DNA of 64,000 nucleotides from Beta vulgaris subsp. vulgaris (GCF_026745355.1 NC_079204.1:51942209-52006208), one strand, 5' to 3'. Counted from the first letter of the stretch, positions 33,364 to 46,773 are shown. Notes: a model not told the origin generated them from the letters alone. Translations and numbers: made by a program.

Positions 33364-33553
33364 TGAGAATTGTAATAGAGAGAAATGAAAGAAGGAAGAG
33401 AGAGAGAAAATGATCTCCTCTATTCTGTTATTATCAAGTTGCCAGAATATTACAGTAGGAATGTATTTATAGTATAGTTAGTTATAACAAACTAACCAAC
33501 TGAATACTAATAACAGAAAGTAAATGACATCAGCTATTTATACATAACTCATA
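33364..33553 (-). repeat. 3' LTR of the copia element
   Basis: A 190-bp LTR nearly identical to 38082-38277. On the plus strand it runs from TGAGAATTG to ACTCATA, bordered by the polypurine tract at 33554. Confidence 0.85.
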
Positions 33554-36500
33554 TTCCCCCTGCAAGCTGGAAATGGGAAGAATGAACCAATCCAAGCTTG
33601 GAAGAAAGTTGCTGATGTTGAGGACCTGAGAGAGGCTTTGTAAGTATATCTGCTAGCTGAAGAGAGCTTGAAACATGAGAGGTTTGGAGAAAACCCGAAA
33701 CCACTTGTTCTCTCATAATGACAGTCTCTATTCAAGTGTTTTGTCCTCATGGAACACTGGATTCTGCGCAATGTGTTCAGCAGCAGTATTATCACAAAAT
33801 AAGTTAATAGGCAGTTGAACTTGATGATTTAAATCTTGCAGTAAACCCTCAACCACACCATTTCAGAAGCAGCACTAGACATGCTCCTATATTCTGCCTC
33901 AGCAGAAGATTTACTCACAGTCTTTTGTTTCTTGGTTTTCCAAGAAACCAAATGAGATCCCAAAAACATGCAATAAGCACTTAATGACTTGCAGCTAAAA
34001 ACACAAGAGCTCCAATCAGCATCACTGTAGCCTTGAAGATGTAAATCACAATTAGCAGAATAGTATAGGCCTAAATCAACTGTGTTTTTAAGATACTTTA
34101 CAACATGAAGTGCTGCTTGCATATGAGGTTCCCTTGGACAGCTAAGGAACTGACTTAGGTGCTGAGTAGTATAGGACAAATCAGGTCTTGTAATGTTCAA
34201 GTATAGCAATCTACCCACAAGCTGTCTATACTTTTCAGGGTGTTCAAGAACCTGACCAACATCAGTGGATAAACCTAGACCCTTAGGCAAAGGAGTAGTG
34301 ACAGGTTTATCATGAGAAAGCTGAAATTCTTGAACAATATCAGAAATATACTTTCTTTGACTCAGAAAAGTTCCATGAGTATTCCTGAAAACTTCAATCC
34401 CTATAAAGTACTTCATTGCACCCAAGTCTTTGATTGTAAATGCCTTATCAAGAGATGATTTGAGCAAATGTTGACAAGTACCAGTTAAGACCATATCATC
34501 TACATAGACTAAAGTGATAAAAAATTCACCATCTTTCTTCCTTGTGAATAGAGAATAGTCTTGGGTGGATTGAATAAAACCTTGTAGAGACAAAAACTTA
34601 CATAACTCCTTATTCCACTGCCTAGATGCTTGCTTTAGACCATATAAAGACCTTTTGAACTTGCAGACATCACCAGGTTTAGCTTTGGTATACCCACACA
34701 AGGAGGTTTCATAAACACCTCTTCCTCCAGAAAACCATGCAAAAAAGCATTATTTATGTCAAGTTGACAAAGAGGCCATCCTTTGGCAGTAGCAAGAGAG
34801 ACAACAACTCTGACTGTAGCTATTTTTGCAACAGGAGAAAATGTGTGAGTATAATCTTTGCCAGCTACTTGTTGATACCCCACAGCCACCAATCTTGCTT
34901 TATATCTTTCCACAGTTCCATTAGGATTAAATTTGATTTTAAAAATCCATTTGGAAGCAATGGCTTTCTTTCCTGCTGGTAAAGAAGTCAAGGACCAGGT
35001 ATCATTTTTTTCTAAAGCAAGTATCTCCTTATCCATGGCATCCTGCCACTCAGGTATCAAACAAGCTTGAGCATAAGAAGTAGGTTCAGAAAGAGAAGAA
35101 GAAGAAGAGGTAGCAGAGAAAAATTTGGAAGTAGAAGCAGTAGGAATAGTAGGACAAACAAAATCTTGTAGTTTGAGAGGAGGTTTAGTTACTCTATTAG
35201 AATGTCTGATAGCAGGTGGATTAATATGTGGAAGAATATCAGTAGAAATTGGATGAGTAATAGATTCAGAAAGGGTGGGATCATGAGCAGTAGTAATAGA
35301 CTCAGAAGAAGGGGAAGTAGAAGAATGAGAGATAGAAGGAGTATTGGAAATTGAAGGAGGAGGATTTGGAATAGGTCTAAGGTCTGGAGACATAACATGA
35401 AGAATAGGATTAGGTACAGTATGAGTAGGGACAGATTGCTGAGCAGATAGATCAATAGGATTCTGGATACCAGAAGAAGTATGTAGATGATGAATGCTAT
35501 TAGAAGAGGAAGATGAATTTTTAAAGGGAAAGGAATTCTCTTGAAAGAGAACATCACGAGATACAAAACACTTCTTGGTGTTTAAGTCATACACTATCCT
35601 AAGAAAACACACTTGACAGCTCTTGGACTGAACTTATCTCTGGTTCTATCAGTGGTATGGGCATAGCAAAGGCATCCAAAGACTCTAAGAAAGTCATAAT
35701 CTGGTTTATGATTAGTTAAAATTTAAAAGGACTTTTCCAATTAAGAATGGGAGTAGGGATCTTGTTGATAAGAAATGTGGCAGTGAGGAGACATTCTCCC
35801 CAAAAACAAGAGGGTAAATGAGCTTGAAATTTCAATGCTCTTGCCACTTCAAGAAGATGTTTGTGTTTTCGTTCAACTCTTCCATTTTGTTGGGGGACAC
35901 CAAGAATGCTTCTTTGATGATAAATACCTTTGTTACAAAACAGATCAAGACATTGTTCTTGTATGATCTCAGTGCCATTATCAGACCTAATGCTTGTAAC
36001 TTTTTTATTGTATTGTGTTTCAATATGAGATAAGAAGTTGGCAATGGTTTTATAAACTTGCTGTTTATTTTGTAATAGGAAAGTCCAAGTAGTCCTACTA
36101 CAGTCATCAAGGATAGTGAGGAAATAAGAAGCTCCATGAAGTGTTTTAAGTCTATAAGGACCCCAAAGGTCTATGTGGATGAGTGTAAAAGGATCAGGGG
36201 CTTTGGAAATACTCCTAGGAAAAGGTGATTTATGGTGCTTGGCAAATACACAAATTTACAAAAGAAATCAGGAGAATGTGAGCAAATAGAAGCATTCACA
36301 TGTTGCATTCTAGACATAGAAGAATGTCCTAGTCTAGCATGAAGGATATCAATAGATAGTTTAGATGTAGAATTGACTTTATGTGGTGGAATATATTTGT
36401 CAGAAGAGATTGATGAAGATATATTTGGGAAAGAAGAACAAACAAGCTGATTCTGAGGAGACAGAAGCACATTGAGATAATAGAGACCACCTACTTTAAT

Positions 36501-37962
36501 ACCTTGAAGAATCCTTTTCTTATCAGCATTCACAAACACACATTCATCACAAGTAAAATGAACTGTGATCTTGCTATTATCAGCCAGCTTGCCCACAGAT
36601 ATCAAGTTATGTTTAAAACTAGGCACAAGTAGCACATCATACAATGTAATATTTGCACATATCACTACATTGCCAATTTCAGAAACTAAAGTATAACTAC
36701 CATCAGGTAGTCCTACTTTGATGGCTTTAGCAAGTTTTCTCTTGACAGAAAATAATTTAACATCATACACCATGTGGTCAGTTGCACCAGAGTCAATAAT
36801 CCATATTGATTTAAGAGATATACCTGCCAAGTGAGCAGAAGATGCAAGGCTGTTAGAAGATTCTCCAACACCTTGCTTGTGTTGCATTGTTTTCAGAAAA
36901 TCTTGAAACATTGAATGTAACATGGCATTATCAACATGATTGACTGATGCAACAGATGGACCAGCAGCAGAGAAATCAAGAGGAGTCTCTTCAAATGTAT
37001 TTTCAGTAGCAACATGAGCACTCATTTTTCCAGAATTGTGATTAAAACCACCAGGTTTCTTGTGATACCAGTCAGGAAATCCAATCAGCTTGAAACACTG
37101 GTCTTTAATGTGTCCTTTACCCTTGCAATAATCACAATACAAGTTTAACTTCTCCAGTTTTTCTTTCTTCCAATCTCGCTTTCCACCAGAACTTCTTTGA
37201 ACTGCAAGAGCACTAACTTCTTGAGTAGAATAATTGATTCCAGAAATCTGCTTTTGTTTTTCAATTTGTTGAGCCAAAGCAAAAGCTCTATTAATGGAAG
37301 GTAAGGGATCCATTGACAGAATGTTAGTAATAACATTGTCATATCCATCATTAAGACCAAGCAAGAACTCAACTAACTTCTCTTCAGCCTGAAATTTTGC
37401 AATCTTCTTCATGAAATTGCAGCTGCATTTAATCATAGCACCACAGCTACAATATGGAAAATTCCTTAAGTTCTGTAGTTCATCCCATAATCGCTTCATT
37501 TTGCCAAAATACACCACAACAGACATGTTTTCTTGCTTCAATTTCTCCAAATCCTTCTTTAACTGATAAATCTGAGGTCCATTGGATTGACCATACCTCT
37601 CACAAACTTCACTCCATAGTTGAATTGAACTCTCCACAAACGTAAAATTCTCACTAATTTCCTGGTTCCATAGAATTCATAATCCAACATGTAATGAGAT
37701 AATCACATCTAATCCACCTATTGAAATCCTTATCCTTATTATCAGGTTTCGTAATTGATCCATCAAGAAAACCAAGCTTATTCTTCGCAATTAATGCGCG
37801 TTTTACATTTCTTTTCCAACTAACAAAATTAGTTGAATTTAAATTGATTGCAACTAACTTGTTCATAGTCTGATCAGAATTAGAAATGTAGAAAGGATCA
37901 TTATAGTTGATACTTACATTGCTGTCATTATTGACAGGATTATCTCCAGAACTTTCTGCCAT
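33538..37962 (-). pseudogene. Copia gag-pol, frameshifted
   Basis: The gag start (MAESSGDN) is at 37962. Frames change near 37660, between 36170 and 35613 (integrase) and near 34690. Recognisable parts in order are: gag (37962-37180), a CCHC zinc knuckle CDYCKGKGHIKDQC (about 37140-37100), protease DSGATDH (about 36795), the gag-pre-integrase LHARLGH block (about 36330), integrase pieces with PQQNGRVERKHKH in a shifted frame (about 35890), RT from [12 protein letters not shown] (about 34980) with YVDD (about 34505), and RNase H KSSAEAEYRSM (about 33900). Each disruption is a small indel. The protein could not be made as one chain. Confidence 0.85.
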
Positions 37963-38081
37963 TGTTAAGAAGAAATAATCTCCAGAATCTTCTTTCACAC
38001 TCTTTAATCTCAGAATTTGATCAATCAAAGATCATTCTTGAATTCATATGCAGGTTAAGAAACGAACCTGCTCTGATACCA

Positions 38082-38277
38082 TGAGAATTGTAATAGAGAG
38101 AAATGAAAGAAGGAAGAGAGAGAGAGAGAAAATGATCTCCTCTATTCTGTTATTATCAAGTTGCCAGAATATTACAGTAGGAATGTATTTATAGTATAGT
38201 TAGTTATAACAAACTAACCAACTGAATACTAATAACAGAAAGTAAATGACATCAGCTATTTATTACATAAACTCATA
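38082..38277 (-). repeat. 5' LTR of the copia element
   Basis: A 196-bp LTR; its length difference from the 3' LTR comes from an AG-repeat and two single-base indels. The minus-strand TATA-like TATAAATACATTCC lies within it. Confidence 0.85.
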
Positions 38278-38282
38278 ACATT

Positions 38283-39497
38283 TTTATTTACAAAATTATT
38301 ACTTGATTGGCAAATTATGTACATTAAGAAGTTCCAACAAACTATATTCACTTCATCTTATTCCACAAACTATCTATTTCTCTTATTAGAATTGAACACG
38401 TTAGAAAGTTCATACCAAACGAAAACACCTTTTCTAGGTATTCTATATTAATTCCCAAACCAGATCTTAATAAATTTAGACATGATCACACAAATTAAGG
38501 GACAAAAGAGTATGATTTTAAAAATATTCTACTTCTTCTATTTCGTTTTAAATACAACAAAGAGATATTATTTGTGAGATAAAATATTGTTTTGTTGCAT
38601 TTAAAACGAAATAGAGGAGTATTTTTTATTTTGTATACTTCCACTTAGAAAATTTATCTTTAATGCTTTGATTTCAAATATTTAGTAAAATATGGTAGTC
38701 AATAGATCATAATCATAGTACCAAACTACCAATTAGTAAAATTATGACACATCAGTGACAAATAATAAGACCATAGGTTCTAATTAGCATACCAATAGAA
38801 TTACTAATATCTAATTTTGAATTATCAAAGTGCTTAAAGCATAATTCAATTGGATACACACAACAGCACAAGTCGATGTATTATGAGTCCGGATTCTCTA
38901 GAGTTTTACGAAAACTCTATCTATCTTATAGAGTTTTTTTTAGAACTGTAGAGGATCCAAAGCCATACACTATTACTATTGTGTAATGCAGTTTTGAGAC
39001 AAGGGCCTTTTCATAGCCATTTTCTTTGCCCCAGTTGCAAGTTTGCAACTTACAAGATGAGAACGCCATGGAAATGCTTCCTTGCCCCAACTAAAGTCCC
39101 TTGTCTAACAGTCTAAACAAGCGACAGGTAAAGGCCATAGGTTCAAGCTAAATCAATGCAGTCATAAGTAATAGAAACTTCACTTGAAAAGCTGAAGGAA
39201 GACGAGTTACCAAACGAAAAATATGAACATCCTCTAAATGGCCATATCACTGCTTATGTTCTTCATTACCAACTTAGCTTACACATACACTCGATGATCT
39301 AGCAAAAAAGCTCGTGCTGATTCTTTTCGTTAAGTATCCAATTCAATCCTTCAGCAGTGTCAGCAAAGAACAGCAGATTCCACCATGTAGTAGCTAACTA
39401 CAACTCCTCTAATTGCTATAGATACCAAAATTATAGATAAATAAATTTACATCTATGCACTAAATACTAATGCTTCTGAAACAACACTTGGGAGGTC
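38283..39497. other. Intergenic, with a short palindromic MITE
   Basis: 38532-38619 is an 88-bp near-palindrome (CTTCTTCTATTTCGTTTTAAATAC / GCATTTAAAACGAAATAGAGGAG) flanked by TA, a minimal Stowaway-like MITE. A fold-back around GAGTTTTACGAAAACTC lies near 38900. The remainder is the 3' flank of the minus-strand gene ending at 39498. Confidence 0.5.
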
Positions 39498-42400
39498 TCA
39501 AAGAGATTCCGCAAACTGAGGGGCATCCAGATCAAGTTCTTGTTTCATAATACAGTTCATAAACCACTCACTACTGAAAGTTCGAACCCCATTTTTCACA
39601 GCTAGCAATGCTTCCTCCATGTCTTCTTCACATGCAACAAATATTGTTCTTGATTTTTCGATTGTTTTTCCAAAACTAACATTTACCTGAATTTAGAATA
39701 TGAAAACAATTGTTAAGGATATATTAAGGATATAACTTTCTCCTCTCTTCTGAAGTAGATAAAGCTTTCCTACAACAGTATTGGGGTGTTTTAAAATCAA
39801 CAAATATTGTTCATTGAATGCAAGGTGCAATACTAAAACTATGAGAAGGATGAGTGAGTGGAAACAAGTAAATACGAAACTCTAATTCACTTCGATGAAA
39901 TTTTAAACTGAAATAACAAACTTTGCCAGACGGAAAAGATTTCAAGTAGCTGAGACAGCCAAAACTTTGAACTTAGGCATTAAGCAAAGTAATAAAAACG
40001 AACTACAGACAAGGATTCAATAGGGTGATGCTTCTAAAATGTGGCACATGAGCTCTCTGGGCCACTGCTTTGACCTTGCTCCACCCACTGTACTAAAGAA
40101 AGAGAACTGTATTGTGTTAAGCATAACTTTCAAACACATCCCTTTCAAGACTATCACCTTACTAGCTAGTTCATGTCCTTTTCAATATTGTGTTAAGTTT
40201 TTCACTCAACATATGAAAATGAAGCAACTAGAGAATGTACACTTTGTCATGTTCTTACTTTTACGAGGACACATTACAACCAATAATGAACCCTCTGATT
40301 AATAAAAAACTTACATCACCACCAGCAGATCTGACGATTGCTGAAAACATCTCAATATGGGGATGAACGTGAGTTGTAAGACAGATATTATATCCTTTGA
40401 GCAAAGCTCGAGGATTTCTTCTGGCTCTAAGAACAGTGTCTTTTAGATCAACCCTAAACTTCTTTTGGTATTGCTCATCCTTGAGAAGGAAGGGCAGTTC
40501 ATCTGCAAAAAAAATTCATGTCAACCATTTGAAATCACGAGAAATGCTCATGGGAATGGTCATGCATTTAGAAGCAATCTTTCATGTAGAAAGAAACAAT
40601 AAAAAATGTATGCCCAAGGTAATCAGAAATTTTACTCACCCACGAATCTGCCTTTCCTGGAACTTTCTTTTAGCCAATGAGGTGAAATTATCCAAGCCCT
40701 GCCAAATAGTTAAGAAGGTAGAACTCAAACACATGGTTCCTTAATATTATTAATATCTATGTGAGAAAAGATACTTCCCCTTAACAAAAAAAAGTGAGAA
40801 AAGATACATCCTTGATATAATGATATAATAATAATTCCACCTATCTCGTAAACATTCCCCATTGAATATAACAAAATATATAAAAGAACTGATAACAACA
40901 GCAATAACGTGAGGATAAAACTAATCTATCAGAAATAATCTTGTATAATTAAAAAAAAGACACATGGAAATTAGATTTTAAAGTAAAACTAAATGAAGTT
41001 ACTATAGAGAACATGGCAGATAAATTATACACAAATTTATGTTCAAGATTGAGTAGGGACATTAACATTTCCAAATAGCAAGTAATTTTTTTCCGGATGG
41101 AGTATCATAAGCCAAAGTAACTATGTTATTCATGCTAACCCTGAGCATAAAGCAGTGCAGAAGTTCAAAGTTTTTCTGACATTGACCGCAAGAACATGTG
41201 TGCACAAGCTTCCATCAGCGGCAACAGCTCCACCAAGATCTTCTACTATCTGTACCCATAACATCAATGCACAACTAGACTTAACAACATAAGAGACATA
41301 ACCATGAGCAGAAAATACAGAATTCATTATCCACAATTTAACCAGTCAGATCATTTCTATGAAAATCAATTTAGTATTATAGCCTGATAGGAAAGAATTG
41401 TCTGCATTCGGAATATTTAAGTCACCAGCTGGATGGATTTTACATTTAGTTTAGAGTTTAGACACATAAGAACAGGTTCAAATATGTCATTCACATAAAA
41501 CTATGCGCACCTTTGTAAGATACGTTTTTTTAGGTCCATCAGCAATATCCATCAACATGATATTGAAGTTTTTTGCTCTTGCCCCAGATTCATCACCAGA
41601 CAATATAGCATCTACGGTCTTGCTAATCTGAGATGAAATGTTTTCTTCTAATCCCAAGCGTATTCCATCGGAAGGGAAATTTTCTTTGTCTTCCTTGTCT
41701 AGAACCAATACAGAATCTGAACATGACTGATCAGATACATGAGCAGCCTTTACTCTTTTGGAATGCAATGATGATGAGGAAGTTTCCCAAACCCTCCTCT
41801 TTGTATTTCGCTCATAAGTAGAAGATATTTGCTTGGCAACCACTTCAATTGATTCTGAATTACCTACTGCATCAGCATCCATTTTCTCATGGACAACCAA
41901 CTGGTGGTGGCTCTGTGTTGACATAATCTCTGATGATCCAATGAAAAACAAGAAAAGAAACAGAATAAATGTAACTAGGAGGCAAATTTATGAAGTGAGA
42001 AAAGCTGAACATACTACTGCATATTTCTGCAGAGTTGCATCACAGAAGAATTCCTAATGTTTCACAGTATTAGCTTACATGAGCAACTAAATCCTACTCC
42101 ACTTCATATAATACAAAGCCAATCAAGATGTTCATAATTGATGTCAGGAAAAATAGGTAAATCAGAGGGAGGGAAGACCTTCATGCACCCATCAGGCGAG
42201 GTTTCTGTCTTCCCTAATGGTTAAAGTAATAAAGTATACAGTTACTGCATCAAGAATAAGCCAAAAAAAAAAAAAATTCCCATGCATGGAGAAGGGAAGG
42301 GGGGTGTTTACCGTTAACATGCTAGTTGGATTTGAGAGACCAGAATCCTTACTCATGAAATAGGCGATTATTAGACTAAGGGTCTGTCCTCTTAACCATA

Positions 42401-45400
42401 TTTTTGCTTATTTTCAGAAAATAAAGAAAAGTTCAGAAAAAATAAGAAGTTCAGCACAAATAAAGTGAAGTAAAGAGACCCTAGACCATACATTCTCTAA
42501 AACTGACCATTTAGTTTCAGGTTTTCTTGGCCAATACTAGTTGCTGAATCTGGAGCAAAAGCCTCCCCGGTACTAGCTAGGCTGTAAAACTTATCAGTTG
42601 ACGAGACTGACTTCATGGCTGATTTCAAGCACAACTTAATTGAACAATCCCCAGTACCATGTGGAATCTCATTTAAATGAGAAATCATGAGTATTGAACC
42701 ACCAGGAAAGCATAATGCCCGGCGGATATCTGCCCTTATAGGAAGCCTACGAGCTCTACCTTTAGTATCCACCTCTGCTATTGATACAAATGCCTGCAAT
42801 CATATTTACATTGTTTAACAAGTGCACAGATAAAAGGGATCATAATGATAAATGACTTCATAAAAACTTATGATATGCTGAATAAACATCTCCTGATTTT
42901 GCCACTTGGGCTTAAAGAACCAAAATGGAAAACTCTAACAAGAACAGATCCTATTGCAATTATTTGACAATTGTGTCGTTGGACAATCAATATCCAGAAT
43001 ATAGAAAACATGTTTCCATTAGTAAACAAACCAAGGTCACATGAGCACAAATAATAGGATTTGTCAGTAGCTTCTGCCATCCACAATTAATTCACAAATA
43101 ACAAAATACCTGTTTATGCCAAAATCCTTCTGATTCTTTGTCTCCCCAACACAAAACTGTGGATATGCCCACATCCTGTAATCTCTTTCTTAATTCCATG
43201 TATAAGAGTCGACCAACTCCCTACAGAGATCATTCAATTATAAGCAAGGAATTGGTAGAATTGGCCAAATAGATATAAGTTAAATTGAACTAGAACTCTA
43301 GAAGACACTGCAATAATACTACTATAAAGCAATTTTTTGTAAGAAAAGGAAAAGAATAGCTTGTTGAGTTCCTCTTCGTTTCTTGCAAAAATAGCCTTCG
43401 CCTCAAAGCTTACAAGTACTTTCTTTTTCTTACTCTTTTTAATAAAATAAGCAACAAAAGGCAGCAATGCACAGGAATCATAGCAAATACACCAGAAGGT
43501 GACACCAAACTCCAAAGAAATGATAGATCATAATTATAACCATCAACTTCAAAAGCCACAATATACAATACTGTCTGGTTCTAGATCACCTATAATGAAG
43601 AAAGGATGTGACAACCTTGTGCCGATATGATGAACTAACAGCAGCTAGTGGAATTTCAGCATATTGTGTATCAGTTGGAATAATTTGATACGTGATTGCT
43701 GCAATAACCTGCAAAAGTGGAGAAAAATGACTCATTTAATAAACTCTGTCACGCTACCCTTTTCATTTATGAGGTTTTAGCCCCTTGAAGAGAAGTACAA
43801 GCTGATAAGTGTGATATTTTCCTTGCATCAATTGAACATATATTCAAGGATGACCGGAAGAGTAGGACAGAAAACAGCCCTTATAACTCACAAGGTTAGA
43901 AACTCAAAGATGTATACTAAATAATACGGTATAATATTAGTAGAATATACTTGTTTTAAATTGCTTGAGCCTTGAGGTATGAAGTTTTAGCTTCATTACT
44001 TGTTACACCTTCTCCAGAAATTATAAGACTTAGGTGAGCTTGCAAGCATAAGTGGCAAAATGAAAAACATCACTACCACACAACTTCTTGGAGGATTATG
44101 GCCACAGATTCATACGTCTCTGATGGAAATATTCAGCATAGGCAAACCAGTAGGAGCAATTTACCTGGTCCGAGTCTTCAGAACACTTCTGACACACGAC
44201 CAAAGTGCAGAACTTCCTAGTAAAGGCCAAGTAAAATTCAATTAATCATCAGAAGGAAACTTAAAGTTCCTTTATTACCAACCACCTAAGACATGTCAAC
44301 ATGCCAAGAGTGAATTCAGTTCCCATTGTGTTATAAGAGCTAAAAAAACTGGATTTATTTATATAACACGGAAAAAAAAAATGACAATGGAGTAATGCCG
44401 ATAGATGAAAAAAAACAGAAGCAAAATAAGAGATAGTAAGAGCAACATACCCACTTGAAATACATCTTTCAAGAAATGATGATTGTTTTCCAGTGTTAGC
44501 AGCATAGTTCATGGCAGGCAGCTCTTTCATGTATAAGCTTAACGTTTCCTGTGTACAAAGGAGTGAATTTGCATTCAAGGTGGGATATCTCTTGCAATAA
44601 ACATTGCATGACATGAGGCAACATATCCAGTTACGCTAGGCATAGCATACCACCAGTCTATCAGAGCAAGAGTAGATACAGGCATATAGCGACGTAACAG
44701 GTCACAAGGGCCATGACAGGAAATATTTTTAAGATTTACAGGTGATACATCTGATACTGCTAAAGCTCTCTATCATTCAAGAGATGTAGCTGTATATCAG
44801 CAATTCGATGCCTTCATATCATTGGAATGGATGTACACCGTACAGTATTACATAATTCCTGCAGTACACTTTTATTCTTCAGTGTACTTAATCTATGACC
44901 AGAGGTCCACAGGTGGCCCGTAACTCCAGGGTCCTTCATCAACAATTTCAAACAAGATCATTTTCAATTTGCTCCAACATTTTTAACAGTCATTGTATTA
45001 CTACATAACCCTCCGCTCCCATTTAATTCTCATCCATCAAGAATTTTATGTGAATACTTCACTACACAAGCTCTGATGACGAACCAAGGTTCTGGAATGA
45101 GTGGAATGTGTTCGGAATCTTCCTTTAGCTTGTCTCAATTCTCATAGACACGTAACCTTTTAGTATTACATTAGTTTGAGGCCATGTACTCTGCTAGTCC
45201 ATTGACCTTGCATAGCAATTTGCAATCAGTTGAGTAGTAAAATATTTCAAACTCGTCCAATGTTCCAATTCACATAACACTAAAAATGAGTGAAAATTGC
45301 TCTATACTTCTACTAGTCTTACATGCACGCAATGCGTGCGATAACGTGTGATAACAAATGAAGTAGAAAATAAAATTAATTGGGTAAAAAAATTGTTTTT

Positions 45401-46698
45401 ACATTTTGTTTTCTCAAAAAACTGATGTTTAGTTTAAATGTCTTACTTTTCCCCCCTTTTTTTCATTCAAATGAAATAGTTAGTTATCCTCTATTTTTTT
45501 TTCTTTTTTTTTTTCTATTTTTTGGTGTCCCCCATGTGTTGTCTTATATAATAGAGATTATATGCTTACACTAAGCATCCGTTTGGTAGTGCGTAAAACA
45601 TACTATTTTCCCTAGGAGTAAAATTGCTCTCCTAATGATGGAAAACCATTTTCCCTCCAAGATGAAGGGAAAATTGTTTTCCTTCCTTTTCCTTATCTCT
45701 CTTGTACACTTCTCCCACTACCTCCTTACTTTCCCTTTTATTTCCTTTTGTTTCATCATTTTTCTCATATTCAACCAAACAACGGAAAATTAATTTTGGA
45801 ATTGTATTCTCCTTTGTAAATGATTTTCCATGAAAGTCATTTTACACTGAAAATGTTTTACACCCAACCAAACAGAGCCTAAAACAATCTCCCATCAACA
45901 GACTTCTCAAATTTTACTTCGATATATGCACTTTTTTTAGTATTCAGGATTGAAACGTACTGATATTATAAACTATAAAAATACAAACTATTATGACTTG
46001 GTACCACAAAAAATTAACGTTCTTCCTAAATGAGAGGGAATAAGTAGCACATTGTCATTAAGCCGCGCCAATCGAATAAGTAAAACGTAAACTGTACCTG
46101 AAGCAAAGATTTGGTACGAGTATCGGCGTCTTTAGGATTGATAACCAAGAATTGACAATCTACATAAGTAGATCCCTCATCTTTTCCTCAGCATTTCAAC
46201 AAAAATGAATAAGCTTACGATAAAATCAAAATTTGAATTCATAATTAAACCCTAAGTTAATCATTCAATTACCAATTTCTCCAAATTGTTGGCTTTTATT
46301 AGCACTTTCCATCACTGCAATTATCATTCATCAACAAACATAAATAAGCAATTAAATCATGAAAATATAACACTTTTTCCACCAAAGAACAAAAATTATC
46401 AGTTTTTTTACCTGAAATTTTGATTTTAATCCCTTTAGAAGCAGAAATCAGCAAATAATTTTGATTCTGTTCGCATTTGAAGCTCTTAGAAGTTCCTTCG
46501 ACCAACACTTCGCAATTCCCTAAAATATAAACCAAGTAAAAAAAAAATTTGAAATAGAAAGATTAAAATGAAGTAATAAACCCTAAAATTTGCAGCAAAT
46601 GAAGTAAATTAAATGTTAGGTTTTTAGTGTAGCATGAAATTTTCACCGATTGGAATAGGAGAGAGATTGATGGAGGATGAGGGTTTCTTCCGCGCCAT
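39498..46698 (-). CDS. GNAT acetyltransferase-like protein with two BRCT domains
   Basis: Fourteen exons: 46698-46647, 46519-46412, 46314-46273, 46159-46098, 44548-44451, 44216-44165, 43708-43616, 43220-43110, 42793-42508, 41929-41511, 41249-41140, 40698-40640, 40502-40315 and 39686-39498. Every junction is GT-AG and phases agree, giving 622 aa. Residues about 88-206 form a GNAT fold, with RHKGVGRLLY (167-176) as the acetyl-CoA-binding RxxGxG motif; FWHKQAF follows. Residues 300-420 are Ser/Lys-rich and probably disordered. BRCT 1 (about 424-500) has IVEDLGGAV and SGAWIISPHWLKES; BRCT 2 (about 515-622) has NICLTTHVHP, VRSAGGDV and FSSEWFMNCIM, both with the conserved Trp. BRCT pairs commonly bind phosphoproteins in DNA repair. 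Plant proteins of this type are annotated only as BRCT-domain DNA repair proteins. The acetyltransferase substrate is unknown. Confidence 0.88.
45313..45557 (-). mobile_element. Non-autonomous Helitron, copy E, in intron 4 of the BRCT gene
   Basis: The minus-strand start TCTCTATTATATAAG follows an A. The end is CTAG before a T (45313-45316). The hairpin GCACGC-AAT-GCGTGC stands 8 nt before CTAG. At 245 bp it is the shortest complete copy here. It inserts in the same orientation as the host gene. Confidence 0.72.
45575..45879. mobile_element. PIF-type MITE in intron 4 of the BRCT gene
   Basis: GCATCCGTTTGGTAGTGCGTAAAAC and the right end GTTTTACACCCAACCAAACAGAGCC are complementary, with TAA at both flanks (45572-45574 and 45880-45882). 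It is a different family from the 346-bp MITEs. Confidence 0.65.
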
Positions 46699-46752
46699 TT
46701 TTGAGTTTTCTTTTTTTGGAAATGTTGAAGGTTTTGGAGATAGCGAAAGCTT

Positions 46753-46773
46753 CTTATATAATTTAGCGCCAAA
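46753..46773 (-). promoter_or_regulatory. E2F-type site and TATA box of the BRCT gene
   Basis: On the minus strand TTTGGCGC (46766-46773) is an exact match to the E2F consensus TTTSSCGC, immediately before TATATAAG (46753-46760). The TATA lies 55 bp upstream of the start codon. Such sites drive S-phase expression of replication and repair genes in plants, which fits a BRCT protein. The functional role is inferred. Confidence 0.6.

Larger units (their letters stand above)
33364..38277 (-). mobile_element. Ty1/copia retrotransposon, complete but defective
   Basis: A 4.9-kb element on the minus strand with two short LTRs and a perfect ACATT target duplication (33359-33363 and 38278-38282). Next to the 5' LTR the minus strand reads TGGTATCAGAGC (38070-38081), the usual primer site complementary to initiator tRNA-Met. 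A G-rich polypurine tract (GCAGGGGGAA) borders the 3' LTR. Domain order gag, protease, integrase, RT, RNase H is the copia order. LTR copies differ by only a few indels, so insertion is recent, yet the coding region has several frameshifts. Confidence 0.9.
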
